This document shows, in pieces, positions 1 to 11,231 of a stretch of DNA of 64,000 nt. The position numbers and the translations under genes were made by a program. The notes below the pieces were generated by a model. That model made no database searches, was not told the origin of the DNA, and worked only from the letters and a program-made list of their open reading frames with translations. Each line of letters opens with the position of its first letter. The stretch's first letter is position 1. The stretch is from assembly GCA_025618425.1 (NCBI GenBank), contig CM046835.1, forward strand, positions 21,041,393-21,105,392, given 5' to 3'. This DNA is from Heliocidaris tuberculata. Its lineage: Eukaryota; Echinodermata; Echinoidea; Camarodonta; Echinometridae.

Positions 1-255
1 AAAAAATTGCCAATTTTGATTAAAAAACAATGATTTTGAACCTCTCAATGTGTTGCCAATTTAAGGATCTCAAAACTTATTCTCGTTTTTAAAATTCCTG
101 GCATCAAACATAATATGGTCATGCAATTAAAATGGACATAGTACATGCAAAATTTCGCTCTTTCTACTCATGCATCTGGTATATTTTTTAGAGCTCTGAA
201 TCAAAACTTATTGAGCCAAACCACAAAATGCGGTCAATTGTCTCGAAAGGGTTAA
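1..255 (+). mobile_element. TTAA-type MITE, ~415 bp family, left-truncated by the window edge
   Basis: This is the right-hand ~255 bp of the element seen complete at 9836-10252, again at 62099-62521, and reversed at 20780-21188. It ends in GAAAGGGTTAA at 245-255. The family carries no ORF. The TTAA boundary followed by CCCTTTC fits a piggyBac-type target site and terminus, so this is probably a non-autonomous piggyBac-like element. The superfamily assignment is inference from the ends only. Confidence 0.75.
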
Positions 256-410
256 CAAGTACACTAAATGCCTTTTTGACTCTCCACAGACAATTTCACT
301 TTTTTAAATTATTATTCTGAGACAATAGCCTCCATGGACAGACTCTAGAATGATAGGAGATGCATTCCATTTTTCAAGTCAGGGAGCTCAGAGGTATGAA
401 ATAAACATAT

Positions 411-489
411 TTAACCCAATGCCTACTGGAACCGGGCGGTCCCTGTACTAAGCCTATGGGAATGTCAGAATTCAGTGATCAACGGGTTC
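411..489 (+). mobile_element. ~79 bp TTAA-type mini-MITE, copy 1
   Basis: The copy starts TTAACCCAATGCC and ends near CAACGGGTTCA. It contains the family's paired CCTAYKGGAA boxes and the GAATTCAG motif. Intact copies have ends TTAACCCATTG / CAATGGGTTAA, an 11 bp inverted repeat including TTAA. The right TTAA here has decayed to TTCA. It is non-coding and too short to carry anything but its termini. Confidence 0.75.
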
Positions 490-2630
490 AGCTTTTATGG
501 ACAAAATCTAGGAGAAAAAAAAGAGACGCATCATTTCATGTTTTGAAGTTGATAAGGATATTATCTTTGTGGGCAGATTCTCGAATGAAATGAGAGCAGT
601 GATTAAAGACTTTAAGGGCAGACTCTTTACTCACAACAGGTTATATCATTTCCATCCTGGTTTACTGAAGTTGAATATGTTACAAGTTGCGATTGGGGGT
701 CCACACGTATATGCAAAATCCTTAATTGGATGTTTGGCTTATCTTGTACTGATAATGAACTCAAATCAGAGGAAGACAAAAGGGAAAGAAGATGAATGAC
801 ATCATTGCTGCATATGGGGGAATCTGGGCATGTCAGTGTGGTCTGTTTCATAGCCATCTATACAACGAGTTTGGCCAACTCAGCTCCAGTAGGTAACAAT
901 ATGGTGCATGTTGCTTTGTTGGGCAAGCATATAACAAAAGATACGTGCAATATTGTGTCCTGGTAAAACCGAGTCGGCCAAACAGATGGCTCTGTTTCTG
1001 TTGTGTGGATGCATGGGTCACTTGGTATCCCTGCCATGTAATCAATCCACTAGCGCACTCATGATGTAAATACGGCAGGAGCTCTCTATCTGACTGGTAC
1101 TCCAAATAGTCTGGACCGGTCATCGTATTTCTCTCCTACCCAGACCAACTTGAGACGAGAGTCAATTATCATCGATCAATCAAAACTTACCGTCAAGAGT
1201 CCTATCGATGGGGCAGTCAACAGTCGGAGTGTTCGGTCAATCCAAGATGTCTCTATTCAACAAATAGAACAATGAGATAAATAATCATGAACTTGACTGT
1301 GTAGGGCCTACATACATGTACCTTTATATATATTTAAAAAATAATGCAAGGTCAAGCTGTCAGAAACTATAATTGTAGTTATTATTATTTGGCACTTTGA
1401 AATCAACTCAAATGAATGTATATACATGCATGTCTTCTAAAGTCAGCAAAAACTACCATCTCAGATTTAAATTCCTATGTAATTTCTTCATGAATTCCAT
1501 TTCATAGTAAAAAAAAAAAAATCTGGCTGGTAATGATAGAATGAGTATCACAAATTAAAAAAAAGAATATTATCAGCAGATTTTGAAGTTAAATCTGTTG
1601 TTTTCAAATGAAGCTTGTGGAAAATGAAATGCAGGAGTCAATGACTTCATCTAACAATTTATGGCACTTTAACCTGATCCACAGCTGTTGGTGGGTGTAT
1701 AATACTGACATTTACAACCATCTCATGTTTGAAACGACTTCATTTTGATTAATTCTTAAAGTACAAAGGTGTCAAAATCAAATTGCAGGTACACTGGCAA
1801 ATGCAATAACCAAAAGCACCCCGTAGGATAGAAAATTAATTTGGTAATCACCCCCCCCCCCCCCCCCGTATCATAACAGGAACTCTTCAAACAAACAAAT
1901 ACAAGAGATGGTGACTGATACATGTAGTAGTCACCTTGTCAAAAGAAACATGACTGAGTGATCCTATTCCACAATAACAACACTACAAAATGGTTTTACA
2001 ACATGTCATACAATCTATGCACAAACAAATAAGCTTGCATCTCTACAAGAGGAGTTGACAAAGTAAAGAGAGGGCAAAAGACCTTTATAACAAAAACTCT
2101 ACAGATCCATGATTATGCATCTGCTCATCTCTTGATTCCATGTTCTGTATTACCTAAAAGCCTCAAGACAGAGACAAACAAATCCTCTGCAGCTGAAAAA
2201 TATAGCCATCCAGTACAAAAAAAAAGGGGGGGGGGGAGGGGAGAGAATCATAATAATAATTTTAAAAAAAACTTGCATACCATCCCTCGTAGAAAAAAAA
2301 TCATGCATTTCATTTCAATCATGTAAACAAAAATATTTTCAAATGGCAATTTTCAATTTTGTTTCAATGATTGTTTTCTTGCAAAGGGTAATATATAACA
2401 AAAGAAAAATGTGATAAAAAGGATTGAGATCAACAGAATTTGTTTGCAATTGGAATTAGATTTTTTTACCTTTTTGACAGTTTGATGCAATTCATACTTG
2501 TGAGCTTGTCTCAATCAAAGTGTTAATATTCTTTAGAAAAAACATAAAGTCTTAATTAATCTCTGTTCAGACCTTCATATAAAATAATTTTTCACATTAT
2601 GATCTTTTAGAACCTTTTGAATATCATATA
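490..2630. other. AT-rich non-coding stretch
   Basis: There is no recognisable gene here. It holds a run of 17 C at 1851-1867 and a short G run near 2226-2240. A 91-codon open frame on the minus strand (848-1123) begins with ATG in a fair context (A at -3), but it matches no family I know and has no convincing splice sites. Around 840-1260 the base composition is somewhat more balanced than the flanks. Confidence 0.5.
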
Positions 2631-2710
2631 TTGTCTGTTGGGAGACAGAAGGGCATTAAGTCCTATCATTTGTACAGAGTTATAATGCCCTTCTGACTCC
2701 AAACAGACAA
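2631..2710. mobile_element. Foldback hairpin element, ~80 bp, copy A
   Basis: The arm TTGTCTGTTGGGAGACAGAA, then GGGCATTAA, is mirrored by TTATAATGCCCTTCTGACTCC and AAACAGACAA, so nearly the whole element folds into one stem. Related copies lie at 16208-16265, 40585-40640 and 54017-54103, with a half copy at 24567-24605. All share GCATTAA / TTAATGCCCTTCTGRCTC. It is probably a tiny foldback MITE. Confidence 0.7.
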
Positions 2711-2711
2711 T

Positions 2712-3118
2712 AGTCAGGTTCACACGAAGGGAGCTAAACTTTAAGTTTCACTTGTAGTTTCAAAATTTTAAGTTATCTTGTAATTTCAGACCGGATGAAC
2801 GGACTCGTACTTTTGAAACTCTTAGTTTACTTGTAGTTCCAGAACCACAAGCGAGCTTGTTGTTAATGCTAAAACCACAAGCAGTGGGTGGTCTTTCAAG
2901 GAGTAACGGACCATGTGGACAGAATAAACTTTAGGTTGAGCAATCTTCTTGTTAACAATGACCTCTCTGCTCATTTTAAATGACCTATGCTCTGCTTGTA
3001 GTCTCAGAACAATGAGCGTCATTGTTTCGAGGCCGTGTGAAACCTCGTCGTTGTTTAATAGTGAGCCATTGTTTCGTTAACTTAAAGTTTCGAAACTACA
3101 AGTCCTGTATGAATGTAG
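2712..3118. mobile_element. ~405 bp inverted-repeat element, family D, copy 1
   Basis: It starts GTCAGGTTCACACGAAGG and continues with repeated CTTGTAGTTTC and TTTAAGTT words. The right end (GTTTCGAAACTACAAG ... TATGAATGTAGC) is the imperfect reverse complement of the left part. A truncated relative lies at 51590-51840 in the same orientation. No ORF of its own; open frames here are incidental. It abuts foldback copy A with almost no gap. Confidence 0.65.
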
Positions 3119-3779
3119 CTAATATTAAAAATTTGGGAGAATGAGTTATAATTTTTTTCGAATGATAGTTTTATGAAAGAGTTGTTCCCCACTAACAGTA
3201 TGTTCTACATGCATTATTAGAATCATTTTCAATGTTTAGGTTTACTTGTAAAATAAGTCTCTCTAATGCCATTGAATATTTTAATAAACCTTAATACTAA
3301 TATGAATTTAACAAGCTAGCAACAAAACTAAAGACAATTTCATTTTCTTCACTCATACATTTCCAATTGATCTCATTCAAATTTATTTGGAGCATAGTAT
3401 TCCAAGGGTTACGTGCCTGTAGAAGCAAAACACGTTACACAAAAATGTTTGTGGCATTTGCATAATTGATATAAGTTATTCCTTTTTTGAGAGAGTCTGT
3501 ACATGATGCCAAAGCGAAATGGTCAATTGCGGTCATTCGAAAAGCATATTGTTTTGGCACCCATTTATGACACTTTTATGAGGAGGAAGCCCGAAACACA
3601 ATGTACAAGAAAAAAACTCCTCCTCTTTATACCAAAGCTATATAGTCATCAACCGAAATCACGCTTCAAACAGTTTCAAGTAATGTGATATTGACATATG
3701 ATAAAAAAAAAAATCTGGCCAAAGCAGAGATGGGGATAATGCGTTTGCACACAAAAAAACAATCAATGCTGACATTTCA
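3119..3779. other. AT-rich non-coding stretch
   Basis: I see nothing beyond AT-rich sequence and short A runs. The 61-codon open frame at 3503-3688 has no recognisable domain. Confidence 0.5.
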
Positions 3780-4110
3780 ACGGGGGATAGAATGCCCGGC
3801 CTTCATGCCCGGCCAGACTTAACTCACGCCAGAAGCGCATGAAATGATAATATTGATTTCTGGCACCGTTTCTGCGCAGCTGCGCGTGTTGGTAAAAAAT
3901 CAATGGCTCATTTAAGAGAGCTTTTGAGGGATGGCAGCGGAGCAGTGGGAAGTATAACAGCTCAATCCAATGTGTATTCGTTATTGGCTCTGTTCATTGG
4001 CAAGCGCTCGGGTAATGTTATATGATGCTGGCTTTTATCGAAGTGTCGGGTTTAGCCGGAGAAGTATGTGGTATTGGGTAATCTATAATACGCATTTGCG
4101 AGAGAGCGGT
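3780..4110. promoter_or_regulatory. CpG-richer non-repetitive island, possible cis-regulatory element
   Basis: The base composition rises sharply over flanking DNA, with paired GCCCGGCC words at 3794-3814 and the palindrome-rich stretch CTGCGCAGCTGCGCG near 3870. There is no repeat signature and no long ORF. Such islands in non-coding echinoderm DNA often mark regulatory or conserved elements, but this is inference from composition only. Confidence 0.25.
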
Positions 4111-4357
4111 GGGAATTGGAAAGCAAAATAACTTATGAAAACATGGCTATAGGATCATATGTCCTTTTTTTCTGCTGTACATTGTTCAATGATAGTGGCC
4201 AGATGGAACTGATGCACTATCAACAAACAGATTTATCTGATTAAATTTCGTTTCCAGCTTTTTAACTTACTGATCACAGGAAAGCAAATATTCAAAGGAT
4301 TTTAAAAAGAAGTATGTTAAACAATATGTGTATTTGAAATCTTTTAATCTGCCCTCT

Positions 4358-4620
4358 AGGTAGCTTAGCGAAACGCTATGCCATGTAAAGACGCGGGAAA
4401 GACACAAAGAGCAAAATTGCTGGTTTTGTCTGTTCATCTAAACTTACAATCAGACTTAATTATCTGACTAAAAATTTTCATATTATTTTGCTTAAAAGTG
4501 TTAATAGAGTTAAATACTAATTCTACATATTATGGTTCTGCCTCTACAGAATAAAATTATAATTTTTGAATACTATTAATTTTGTCTAATGCATCTTTCC
4601 CGCGTTTCGCTAAGCTGCCT
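4358..4620. mobile_element. ~263 bp terminal-inverted-repeat MITE with an interrupted left end
   Basis: The right end GCGTTTCGCTAAGCTGCC is the reverse complement of left GGTAGCTTAGCGAAACGC. Both ends continue with the match GCGGGAAAGA / TCTTTCCCGC, but on the left 16 extra bases (TATGCCATGTAAAGAC) sit inside the inverted repeat. The interior is AT-rich without an ORF. The superfamily is unclear. Confidence 0.7.
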
Positions 4621-6254
4621 TATGAGAAATTCTAAGCATCTGTCAGCTGAATATTCAGGTTAGATACACCTGAAAGTCATAAAGTATCATGGATTCTCAA
4701 AGGTATCAATAAATGACATCTATGCCGGGAGAGAGAGAAAAAGGTTCATTCACTTTGGAATGTTGGATAATTGGATTCTGTGCAGGAATTGTATTTCTTC
4801 TAGAAAAGCTTCAAAAAAATAATTCAAGTTTGGTTTTGGTAGTCAAAGTACTAACAGTGCAATGTTTATAATGCATAATAGACATAAAATAGGGATACTG
4901 AAAAAAGGATTTTAAAAATCATTGAATTACATAATTCAAATTAAATGCATATTTTAATATAAAGATAACTTTTGTGTCTGAATACAAATCAAATGAATAG
5001 GCATATTTTGAAGTCCATTTTGGGTAGTTCAAATTTAGGAAGTATTTTGGAAAGAATACAACAACATCAGTTGTGAATATTCACTTCATAAAAAGTACTA
5101 GAAAGAGAGAGAGAGGGGGGGGGGGGAGAAAGAATGAGAAAGTGACATAGACAGAGACAGAGAGACAGTACAGACAGAAAGACAGAAAGATACAGAATCC
5201 ACACCCCACTGACATTGTGTTTGATTTGCTGGTAAAGCCAGCTGCCTGTCTCCGGTCCACTGTCCCCAGCTAACTTCATATTTGTGAGGTAGATTTTCAG
5301 GAGCAAATGAAATTTGTATGATAAACATAGGATAGTTTTCATGAAATCAAAGACAATTTGCTTTGATCCTTATCTCAGCATCACCTATCAGCACAGGATG
5401 TAACATTGTCTACTGTCAAGCACTAGAGGGCCGGCTTATTCGCAGAGTAGAATTTTGTTACAATGAATGTGGTCTCTTGGAATGCTATACATTCACACTT
5501 GTGCCGTAGGCAGTTTCTACCATGCATAGTCTAATGTTGTATCTCATATTTTTACACTAAAAGAGAAGCTTGTCTATTCTTTCTTGAAAATTCAAAATTG
5601 GCTCATGAATTCTGAAGTTGGAAACCATGGAGCACTGTTTTTATTATTAAAGAGAGATATTGAAAAAAAAGGAACCTTGATTAAAATTTGTCTCAAGAAA
5701 TGTTCGGTAACTCTCGATTTGCCACGTATGGCCCAATAGAAATTCTGAACAGTCACATTATAATATAACAAATATTTCTTTTGATAATCCAATGGAAAAG
5801 GGAACTGAGAAATTCACAGGTTACTCTTCAGGTGGGATGAGTCATCCAGGAGGTACATGGAAGTATCCTAAGGAGTACATGACTGGGTGACAATTGTCAC
5901 AGGAGGGACGATTGTCTTGGGATGGAGGGATGGTAATCCGGAGAGTCGTTGTCCTAGACGATTTATTTAAGAGTAAAATAAAATGAGAACATCCAAAAAC
6001 GACAATAAATTGCAAATCTTGATGAAAATGCACAAGCACTGAAAAAACACGGACACAGGTCCACATTCCTGGGAGGGGATTTACATCTAACAGCCATTTC
6101 ATTTAATATTTAATGAGTTTATCTACCACTGAAGAAAAAAAAAGAGATTAATCCTATTATTGCAGCTTGCGAGGGGAAGGTCCTTCCACATGAAAGCCTA
6201 ACTTTAAAAAATACACAGTATAGATCCTCTTTAAATGTCCCTAGCCATGCATAC
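4621..6254. other. AT-rich non-coding stretch with a GA/G tract
   Basis: A purine tract (GAGAGAG, then about 12 G, then AGACAGA words) runs from about 5100 to 5195. The rest is AT-rich without recognised elements. Open frames on the minus strand across the tract are low-complexity (Ser/Leu/Cys-rich). Confidence 0.5.
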
Positions 6255-6328
6255 TCCATCTATTGATTGACATGTAGACGAATATTTAACAAGTTTTATC
6301 TTTCTCCCGAGTATTCTTGTGAGACCAG

Positions 6329-6562
6329 CGGGTGCTCGAGGCGAATCGATTGCAAGGCATCGAGAGACGTGGCGAAGAATATGCAGACTATTTACTCTTT
6401 TCGCAAATCCTTAAGTGTGCGATACCTCCAAAGACATCTATTACAAGTACGGAGCTTATAAGTTATCTTTTATTGAATACATGTCGAGTGAGGGTGCATA
6501 AATCAGCTCAACTCTACTGCATTGTGAAAGGTCTTCCAATTATGAAATTCAAAGCTCTGGAT
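6329..6562 (+). CDS. Candidate internal exon, 78 codons, unrecognised protein
   Basis: An open frame of 234 bp is bounded on the left by CCAG and on the right by GAT followed by a strong donor GTAAGTTTT at 6563. Both junctions are phase 0. A stop lies just upstream of the acceptor and another follows the donor. The local CpG content is higher than the flanks, as in coding DNA. The peptide is mixed and partly helical, with an Arg/Glu-rich start and a C-terminal part ending KALD, and I do not recognise a family. The pyrimidine tract before the acceptor is interrupted, so a chance ORF is quite possible. Confidence 0.25.
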
Positions 6563-6639
6563 GTAAGTTTTGATAGATAGAATAAATTTTAACTGTGCCT
6601 TTCCAATTCTTGCACATGAAAAATAATGTTATCTAGAAA

Positions 6640-6715
6640 CCGAATCCCTATGGGAACCACGGTGTTTCCTGTATTAAGGCTACGAGTATGTGAGAATTTA
6701 GGACTCAACGGGTGA
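6640..6715 (+). mobile_element. ~79 bp TTAA-type mini-MITE, copy 2, degraded
   Basis: CCCTATGGGAACC, CCTGTATTAAGGCTA and CAACGGGTGAA match the family consensus in order. Both TTAA ends are mutated, indicating an old copy. Confidence 0.6.
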
Positions 6716-7601
6716 ATATCTCATATCCACTATATTCTTCATGTTAGTGACCATATTTTACCCATTTTCTGCAAGAAGTTTGACATAGATCATCATAAAT
6801 GCTGATTTACGAGTATTTTTTTTTTCAGTATCAAAAACACAAAATATCTTCAAAGGGAATGAACTACCATTGCATCAACAAGTTTCTATTTCAGAAATTT
6901 ATAAAATATGCTCTCATTTAAATATAATAATAATATAATGCATAATTACTATATTTTTAAATTACTTTTTTTGTGGGGGGGGGGGGGGGCTTGCCAATTT
7001 TTAGGAATTAAATACTTCTATAACAGCTGGCTACATCTGTGAAATCTTCTTCACAATAACATGCTGATAATAAGCTAATAAAGATGCACCACACAAGGCC
7101 AAATACAGGTTTATAACTACCCCCTTGGTTTTTACATTACACAAACAACTAGACCATCATTAGTTTGGGGATTTACAAGTTAAGTTTCAAAGAGATTGCT
7201 TTTTAAAAGCAAATTGTGCAAACACAACAATTAAGCATAGCAACCTACGTCAGAGGAATGGCAAGGACGTTGAATCTTTACTGTTGTCATACAGATACTG
7301 TCAAGGTATTATGGTCTGGTATCTTATGAAGACAGCAAAGATGGGTATTCAAGAAAGAATATATATATGCTGTCTTCATGTATCACTGAATATATAGAAG
7401 GGTACAAATGGATGCTTGGCAAGCAGAAATACATTCTGAAAATATGCATTTTAATTATGTTCAAGTATCTATTCCCTCTAGTCCAATCTAAGGGGAACAG
7501 ATAGTTGAATTTTACCATTTGATGTGTTGGGTTGTTGTAACACCCAGAATATTTTTGAAGGAATCATATTATCTGCTGAAAACAAGGAGGATTGTAAAGC
7601 C
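6716..7601. other. AT-rich non-coding stretch with a poly-G run
   Basis: It contains a run of 15 G at 6975-6989 followed by CTTGCCAATTTT. Nothing else is recognised. Confidence 0.5.
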
Positions 7602-8011
7602 CACCCAACACTTTACAATCAATTGCGATCCGATTTTGGACATAAATTGCAAAAGCATTAAATATGCGCATTGTAACACATAAAATCTACCCGATACAGG
7701 TTTTGAATAATAATAAGAATACTAAACATAGGATTTGGGTGTGCTATCAGCCTTATACCCAGAATAAGGGCCAAATCAGTTTGAAATCGTAGACAATCGT
7801 AGGACTGCTCTGACGTTACCACGACTTGGAGCCTTTCCTTTCGACCTTTCGACCGAAAAAGCTCAAAATAGGCCGTATTTTCGATTTCACTATCTACATG
7901 ACTATTCAGAACCTTAATCAAAAAATATTTTACGTCTTTAAATGTTTATATCAAATGCTACTACATTTTCTTTCGAAATCGGATCACAGACTGATCGTAA
8001 AGTGTACAGCC
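7602..8011 (+). mobile_element. ~410 bp TIR element, family F, copy 1
   Basis: It begins CACCCAACACTTTACAATC and ends GACTGATCGTAAAGTGT. The ends are imperfect inverted repeats that continue into GCGATCCGATTTT / AAATCGGATCACAG. A colinear relative spans 38508-38906, sharing AAATCTACCC, AAACATAGGATT, AAATCGTAG, GGCCGTATT and TGACTATTCAGA in the same order. No transposase-like ORF, so it is a non-autonomous DNA transposon of unknown superfamily. Confidence 0.75.
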
Positions 8012-8223
8012 TTCTGGGTCTGAACACTGGAAATACAAGCTAGTATATGTAGGTATAAGCAGCCAGGGGACCTATGACCTAATGCCATGTCCTATATGCC
8101 AGATAAACCTCATCTATGGGCAGAAATGTACTGAATTTGGTTCTGAACCCTTGATCACATAATCCCACAGCCCCTGTTAAAACCATGATGTCAATAGACC
8201 TGCTCACAGATATATTCAAATTG

Positions 8224-8334
8224 TATGCATACTTTTAAAACAAAGGTTGTTCTTGACAACCTGAAAGCTTGTCAATTTTCAAATTTTATGCATGCTTTTA
8301 AAACAAAGGCTGTTCTTGACAACCTGAAAGCTTG
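8224..8334. repeat. Tandem duplication, two units, period 63 bp
   Basis: The word AAAACAAAGG(T/C)TGTTCTTGACAACCTGAAAGCTTG occurs at about 8237 and 8300 with nearly identical flanks (TATGCATACTTTT / TATGCATGCTTTT). Within each unit GTTGT and ACAAC allow a small hairpin. The near identity indicates a recent local duplication. Confidence 0.8.
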
Positions 8335-9033
8335 GTTGTCAGAGGCTTGTCAGACATAGCAACAAGTAATATATGTAAACTGGATTCCAAGTATTGTAGT
8401 TCATTCATTAATAACAGGTTAATGGATACCTCGTTACTAGGTCCCCAGGAAAGAAACATCCATAAATTTGAATAGCTTTGTGAACAGAGCTATTCATAGT
8501 GGAAATGAAACAAATACATACTGAGAGATAAAGCAAATACTGAAATAAATTCAAATAGATGAAGGTGAAATCAATTTTTGCTTTCCTCTTTTGATAAATA
8601 ATGATATTAGATACTTATAAAACAACATTTCCTTTGAAATCAAAATCCTTAAAATTACTATAACCAACAAAAAAAAAAGAGAGAAAAAAATGATAAAATT
8701 ATAAATTATAAAAATAGGGATTATTACTTTTTTTTTTAAATCTATAAATGGTATATGGAGAGGCCTGTTGATTTATATCCTTATTAGCCACTGTGAACAT
8801 TTCTTTCCTTTGAGCTTAATATAACACTTAATATAGGTCTTTCGACATCTGGACAGGTTTGGAAATGAACACTCAACTCTCTTAGTTCCACCCAAACTAA
8901 ATTTATAGGTACGTTTACTTCACTTTATTGCTGTTTTGAAAGCAGCTCTTACATAAATAAAGTGGATATTTCATGCGTTGGAGAGGTTACTACATCACAT
9001 GCACGTGACAGAACGCTCTAAACTGATGCAAAC
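8335..9033. other. AT-rich non-coding stretch
   Basis: Short A and T runs (8665-8735) are present. No element is recognised. Confidence 0.45.
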
Positions 9034-9133
9034 CTAGGGGAACACTTGCAATACTCGGGACAGTCGCACCTCTTTGTGTCATTGTGCAGCTCCGGCCCTA
9101 CTGATGAATAATGATGGTAATTCTCCATAAATC
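9034..9133 (-). CDS. Candidate exon with a CPxxCxC (LRR N-terminal cap-like) motif
   Basis: On the minus strand a good acceptor (ACTCTTTTTACAG) precedes 100 bp of open frame. It starts at phase 1 and ends CCTAG before GT at phase 2. The peptide contains a glycosylation sequon (NDT) followed by KRCDCPEYCKCSP. The CPxxCxC spacing is typical of the N-terminal cysteine cap of leucine-rich-repeat proteins, and phase-2 exits are common in LRR exon arrays. The entry phase matches the phase-1 exit of the signal-peptide-like exon at 22737-22800. The donor (GTTTGC) is weak, a stop follows soon after, and no LRR exons were found downstream, so the call is tentative. Confidence 0.3.
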
Positions 9134-9211
9134 CTGTAAAAAGAGTACTTTCTAAATAACTAATACTTATACAGTACAGCCAATGGAGAAACGCGGGCAG
9201 AGTCTGCAAGA

Positions 9212-9683
9212 TACAGTGCTCCCCAGAAAAAACGAAACCCGATATCTTTTCTGCCTCAACTGCCCTTTATATCACACTTTTCCATTTGATGACAATGGAA
9301 GGTGCCCTTTCTTTACCCCCACCGTCCACAATACGGTCAACCATCCTTTATTTTATGATTAGGGCATTATCCTTACCTCATTATTTAAAGAAACACATGA
9401 GAACAATATTTTCATCAGGTTTTAAAGTTTATCTTTCCTTAGAGTTATGTTCACATGCAATTCTAACATTTTCATGGCTTTCAAAAAATCTGGCACACCT
9501 GGGTTTTTACATGTCATTTTAAAATGATCAAGCTTTGCAAAAAATGTACAGATAGATGTCCTCAAGGTATCATTTGAAAGCCAAATACTTCTACTTTATG
9601 GAAAATAGATAGCTATAGCCGTATATAGTTTGATCGCAATAACCCTTTGTTTTAGGGTTTCATTTTTTCTGAGACGTACTGTA
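9212..9683. mobile_element. Mariner/Tc1-like MITE, ~468 bp, TA-flanked
   Basis: The left end TACAGTGCTCCCCAGAAAA continues with AACGAAACCC. The right end reads GGGTTTCATTTTTTCTGAG then ACGTACTGTA, its close reverse complement (~28 bp). TA dinucleotides at 9212-9213 and 9682-9683 fit the TA target duplication of the Tc1/mariner group, and a CAGT start is typical of that group. The interior has only a 78-codon spurious frame and no transposase. Confidence 0.7.
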
Positions 9684-9835
9684 TGGATCTTGAAATCACT
9701 TGATTATTTATAACTAAGAGGAGGTTTTTGCATCTTGATTTATGTAATTTTTGTTAAGAACACCGTGTCCCTATGAATATTTTATTGGCCCGGACAGCCT
9801 TTTCTGACCTCCTACCTGTATAAAACTACAAAGAG

Positions 9836-10252
9836 TTAACCCTTTCAGGACAGGAATTATTTAAGGGCAAAATTGATCACATTTTGTTCTTCAAATTGGC
9901 AACAATAATATTTTTCTCGTAGTGCTACATGGTTCTAATAAAATGTAATGCCTTTGAAAACAACATACATTCTTAAAACCATTATCGAAAAGTTGAAAAA
10001 GTTGCCAATTTTGACAAATAACAATGATTTTGAACTTCTCAATGTGTTGCCAATTTAAGGATTTTAAAGCTTATTCTTGTTTTTAAAATTCCTGGCATCA
10101 AACGCAATTTGATCATGCAACAAAAATGGACACAGTATGTGCAGAATTTTTTGCTCTTTCTACTCATGCATCCGGGTATATTTTTTAAGGCTCTAAATCA
10201 AAAGTTATTGGGCCAAACCACAAAATGTGGTCAATTGTCTTGAAAGGGTTAA
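9836..10252 (+). mobile_element. TTAA-type MITE, ~417 bp, complete reference copy
   Basis: The ends are TTAACCCTTTCA and TGAAAGGGTTAA, a perfect 12 bp inverted repeat that includes TTAA on each side. The subterminal sequence GGACAGGAATTATTTAAGGG and interior words TGCCAATTTTGA, CTCAATGTGTTGCCAATTTA and CTTTCTACTCATGCA are conserved in the copies at 1-255, 20780-21188 and 62099-62521. TTAA targets with CCC-starting ends are the hallmark of piggyBac-type transposition. No coding capacity. Confidence 0.85.
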
Positions 10253-10820
10253 TAGAACAAGCCAATGTTATATATATCTAAAGTTGTACAGTAGTGACAA
10301 GATTATAAAGAATGAGGAAATGCAGTGTGATTTCATCTTTTCAATATATAAAAACTTCTAAAGGCTATTTTCTTGAAATTCACCATACATATTTTATAGG
10401 TGTTATATAAGCATGAACACTCACGAATCTATATTATAGTTGGCCAGGATTACATATCCCATTCACCTCTCTCCTACAAGTCTCCTCTACAGAGAAAGAA
10501 ACTTTTGCAAGTCTTTACCTGCTATTTATAAGGAAATTATCAAAGAAATCTCTGAAGGTGATTTTGGAAGCTTTGAATTTCAGATAGATGTGACTTAATC
10601 CTGTTACTCAATCACTTCATCTGATTATCTTTACATGAACAGTTATCATAACCTGCCTTTTCATCTTTACTATGATGTTCATGCTTTAAGTCCAGAATGC
10701 CTGTAAATGTCACAGTAAGATCAAGAAATGAAATGAATCCACCAAGTCTCCTGTAAACATACCATAAGCCTAAACCAATTACCAAATGAGTTGTACAGAG
10801 CCATCTGTTTGATGCTGGGT
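10253..10820. other. AT-rich non-coding stretch
   Basis: No repeat, RNA gene or plausible exon was recognised. Confidence 0.45.
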
Positions 10821-10901
10821 ATTAACCTGTTGACTACTGAATTCTCTCATTTCAATATACTTCTCACAAGGACCACCTGGACTCCTGCAGGCAGGGGGTT
10901 A
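10821..10901 (-). mobile_element. ~79 bp TTAA-type mini-MITE, copy 3
   Basis: Reverse orientation: TTAACCTGTTGACTACTGAA, then TTCTCTCATTTC, AAGGACCACCTGG and GGGGGTTA. The family consensus is followed throughout with a decayed right TTAA. Confidence 0.7.
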
Positions 10902-10974
10902 TAAACACAGGAGTAAAATGGCTATTCAGTGTGAACGGTAGATTACCTTTATAATTGCTCTAGCCTATTACATC

Positions 10975-11228
10975 TCATTACAGCATGCTGCAAAGCCCAC
11001 TGGGTAATTCTACGTCAGGAGTGGGATAGGAGAAACATTAATGAGATTTGGTCCCTCATGAGAGCGGCCCTACCTCAACTCATTTCCTCTGATCCTTTAT
11101 TGACTTATACCTCCTGGCAATATTCTCCAACGCTCCTTTCTTCTGTGTTATTTAGATTTCAAGCAGTTGATGGGCAAAACAACGGAGGACTCGAGAGCAA
11201 TATCAAAGCATCCTGTACCTCCCAAACC
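10975..11228. other. Unique sequence with mixed composition
   Basis: The stretch around 11010-11075 (ACGTCAGGAGTGGG ... ATTAATGAG ... GAGCGGCCC) is less AT-rich than its flanks and non-repetitive. It could be regulatory, but nothing specific supports that. Confidence 0.2.
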
Positions 11229-11231
11229 TAT

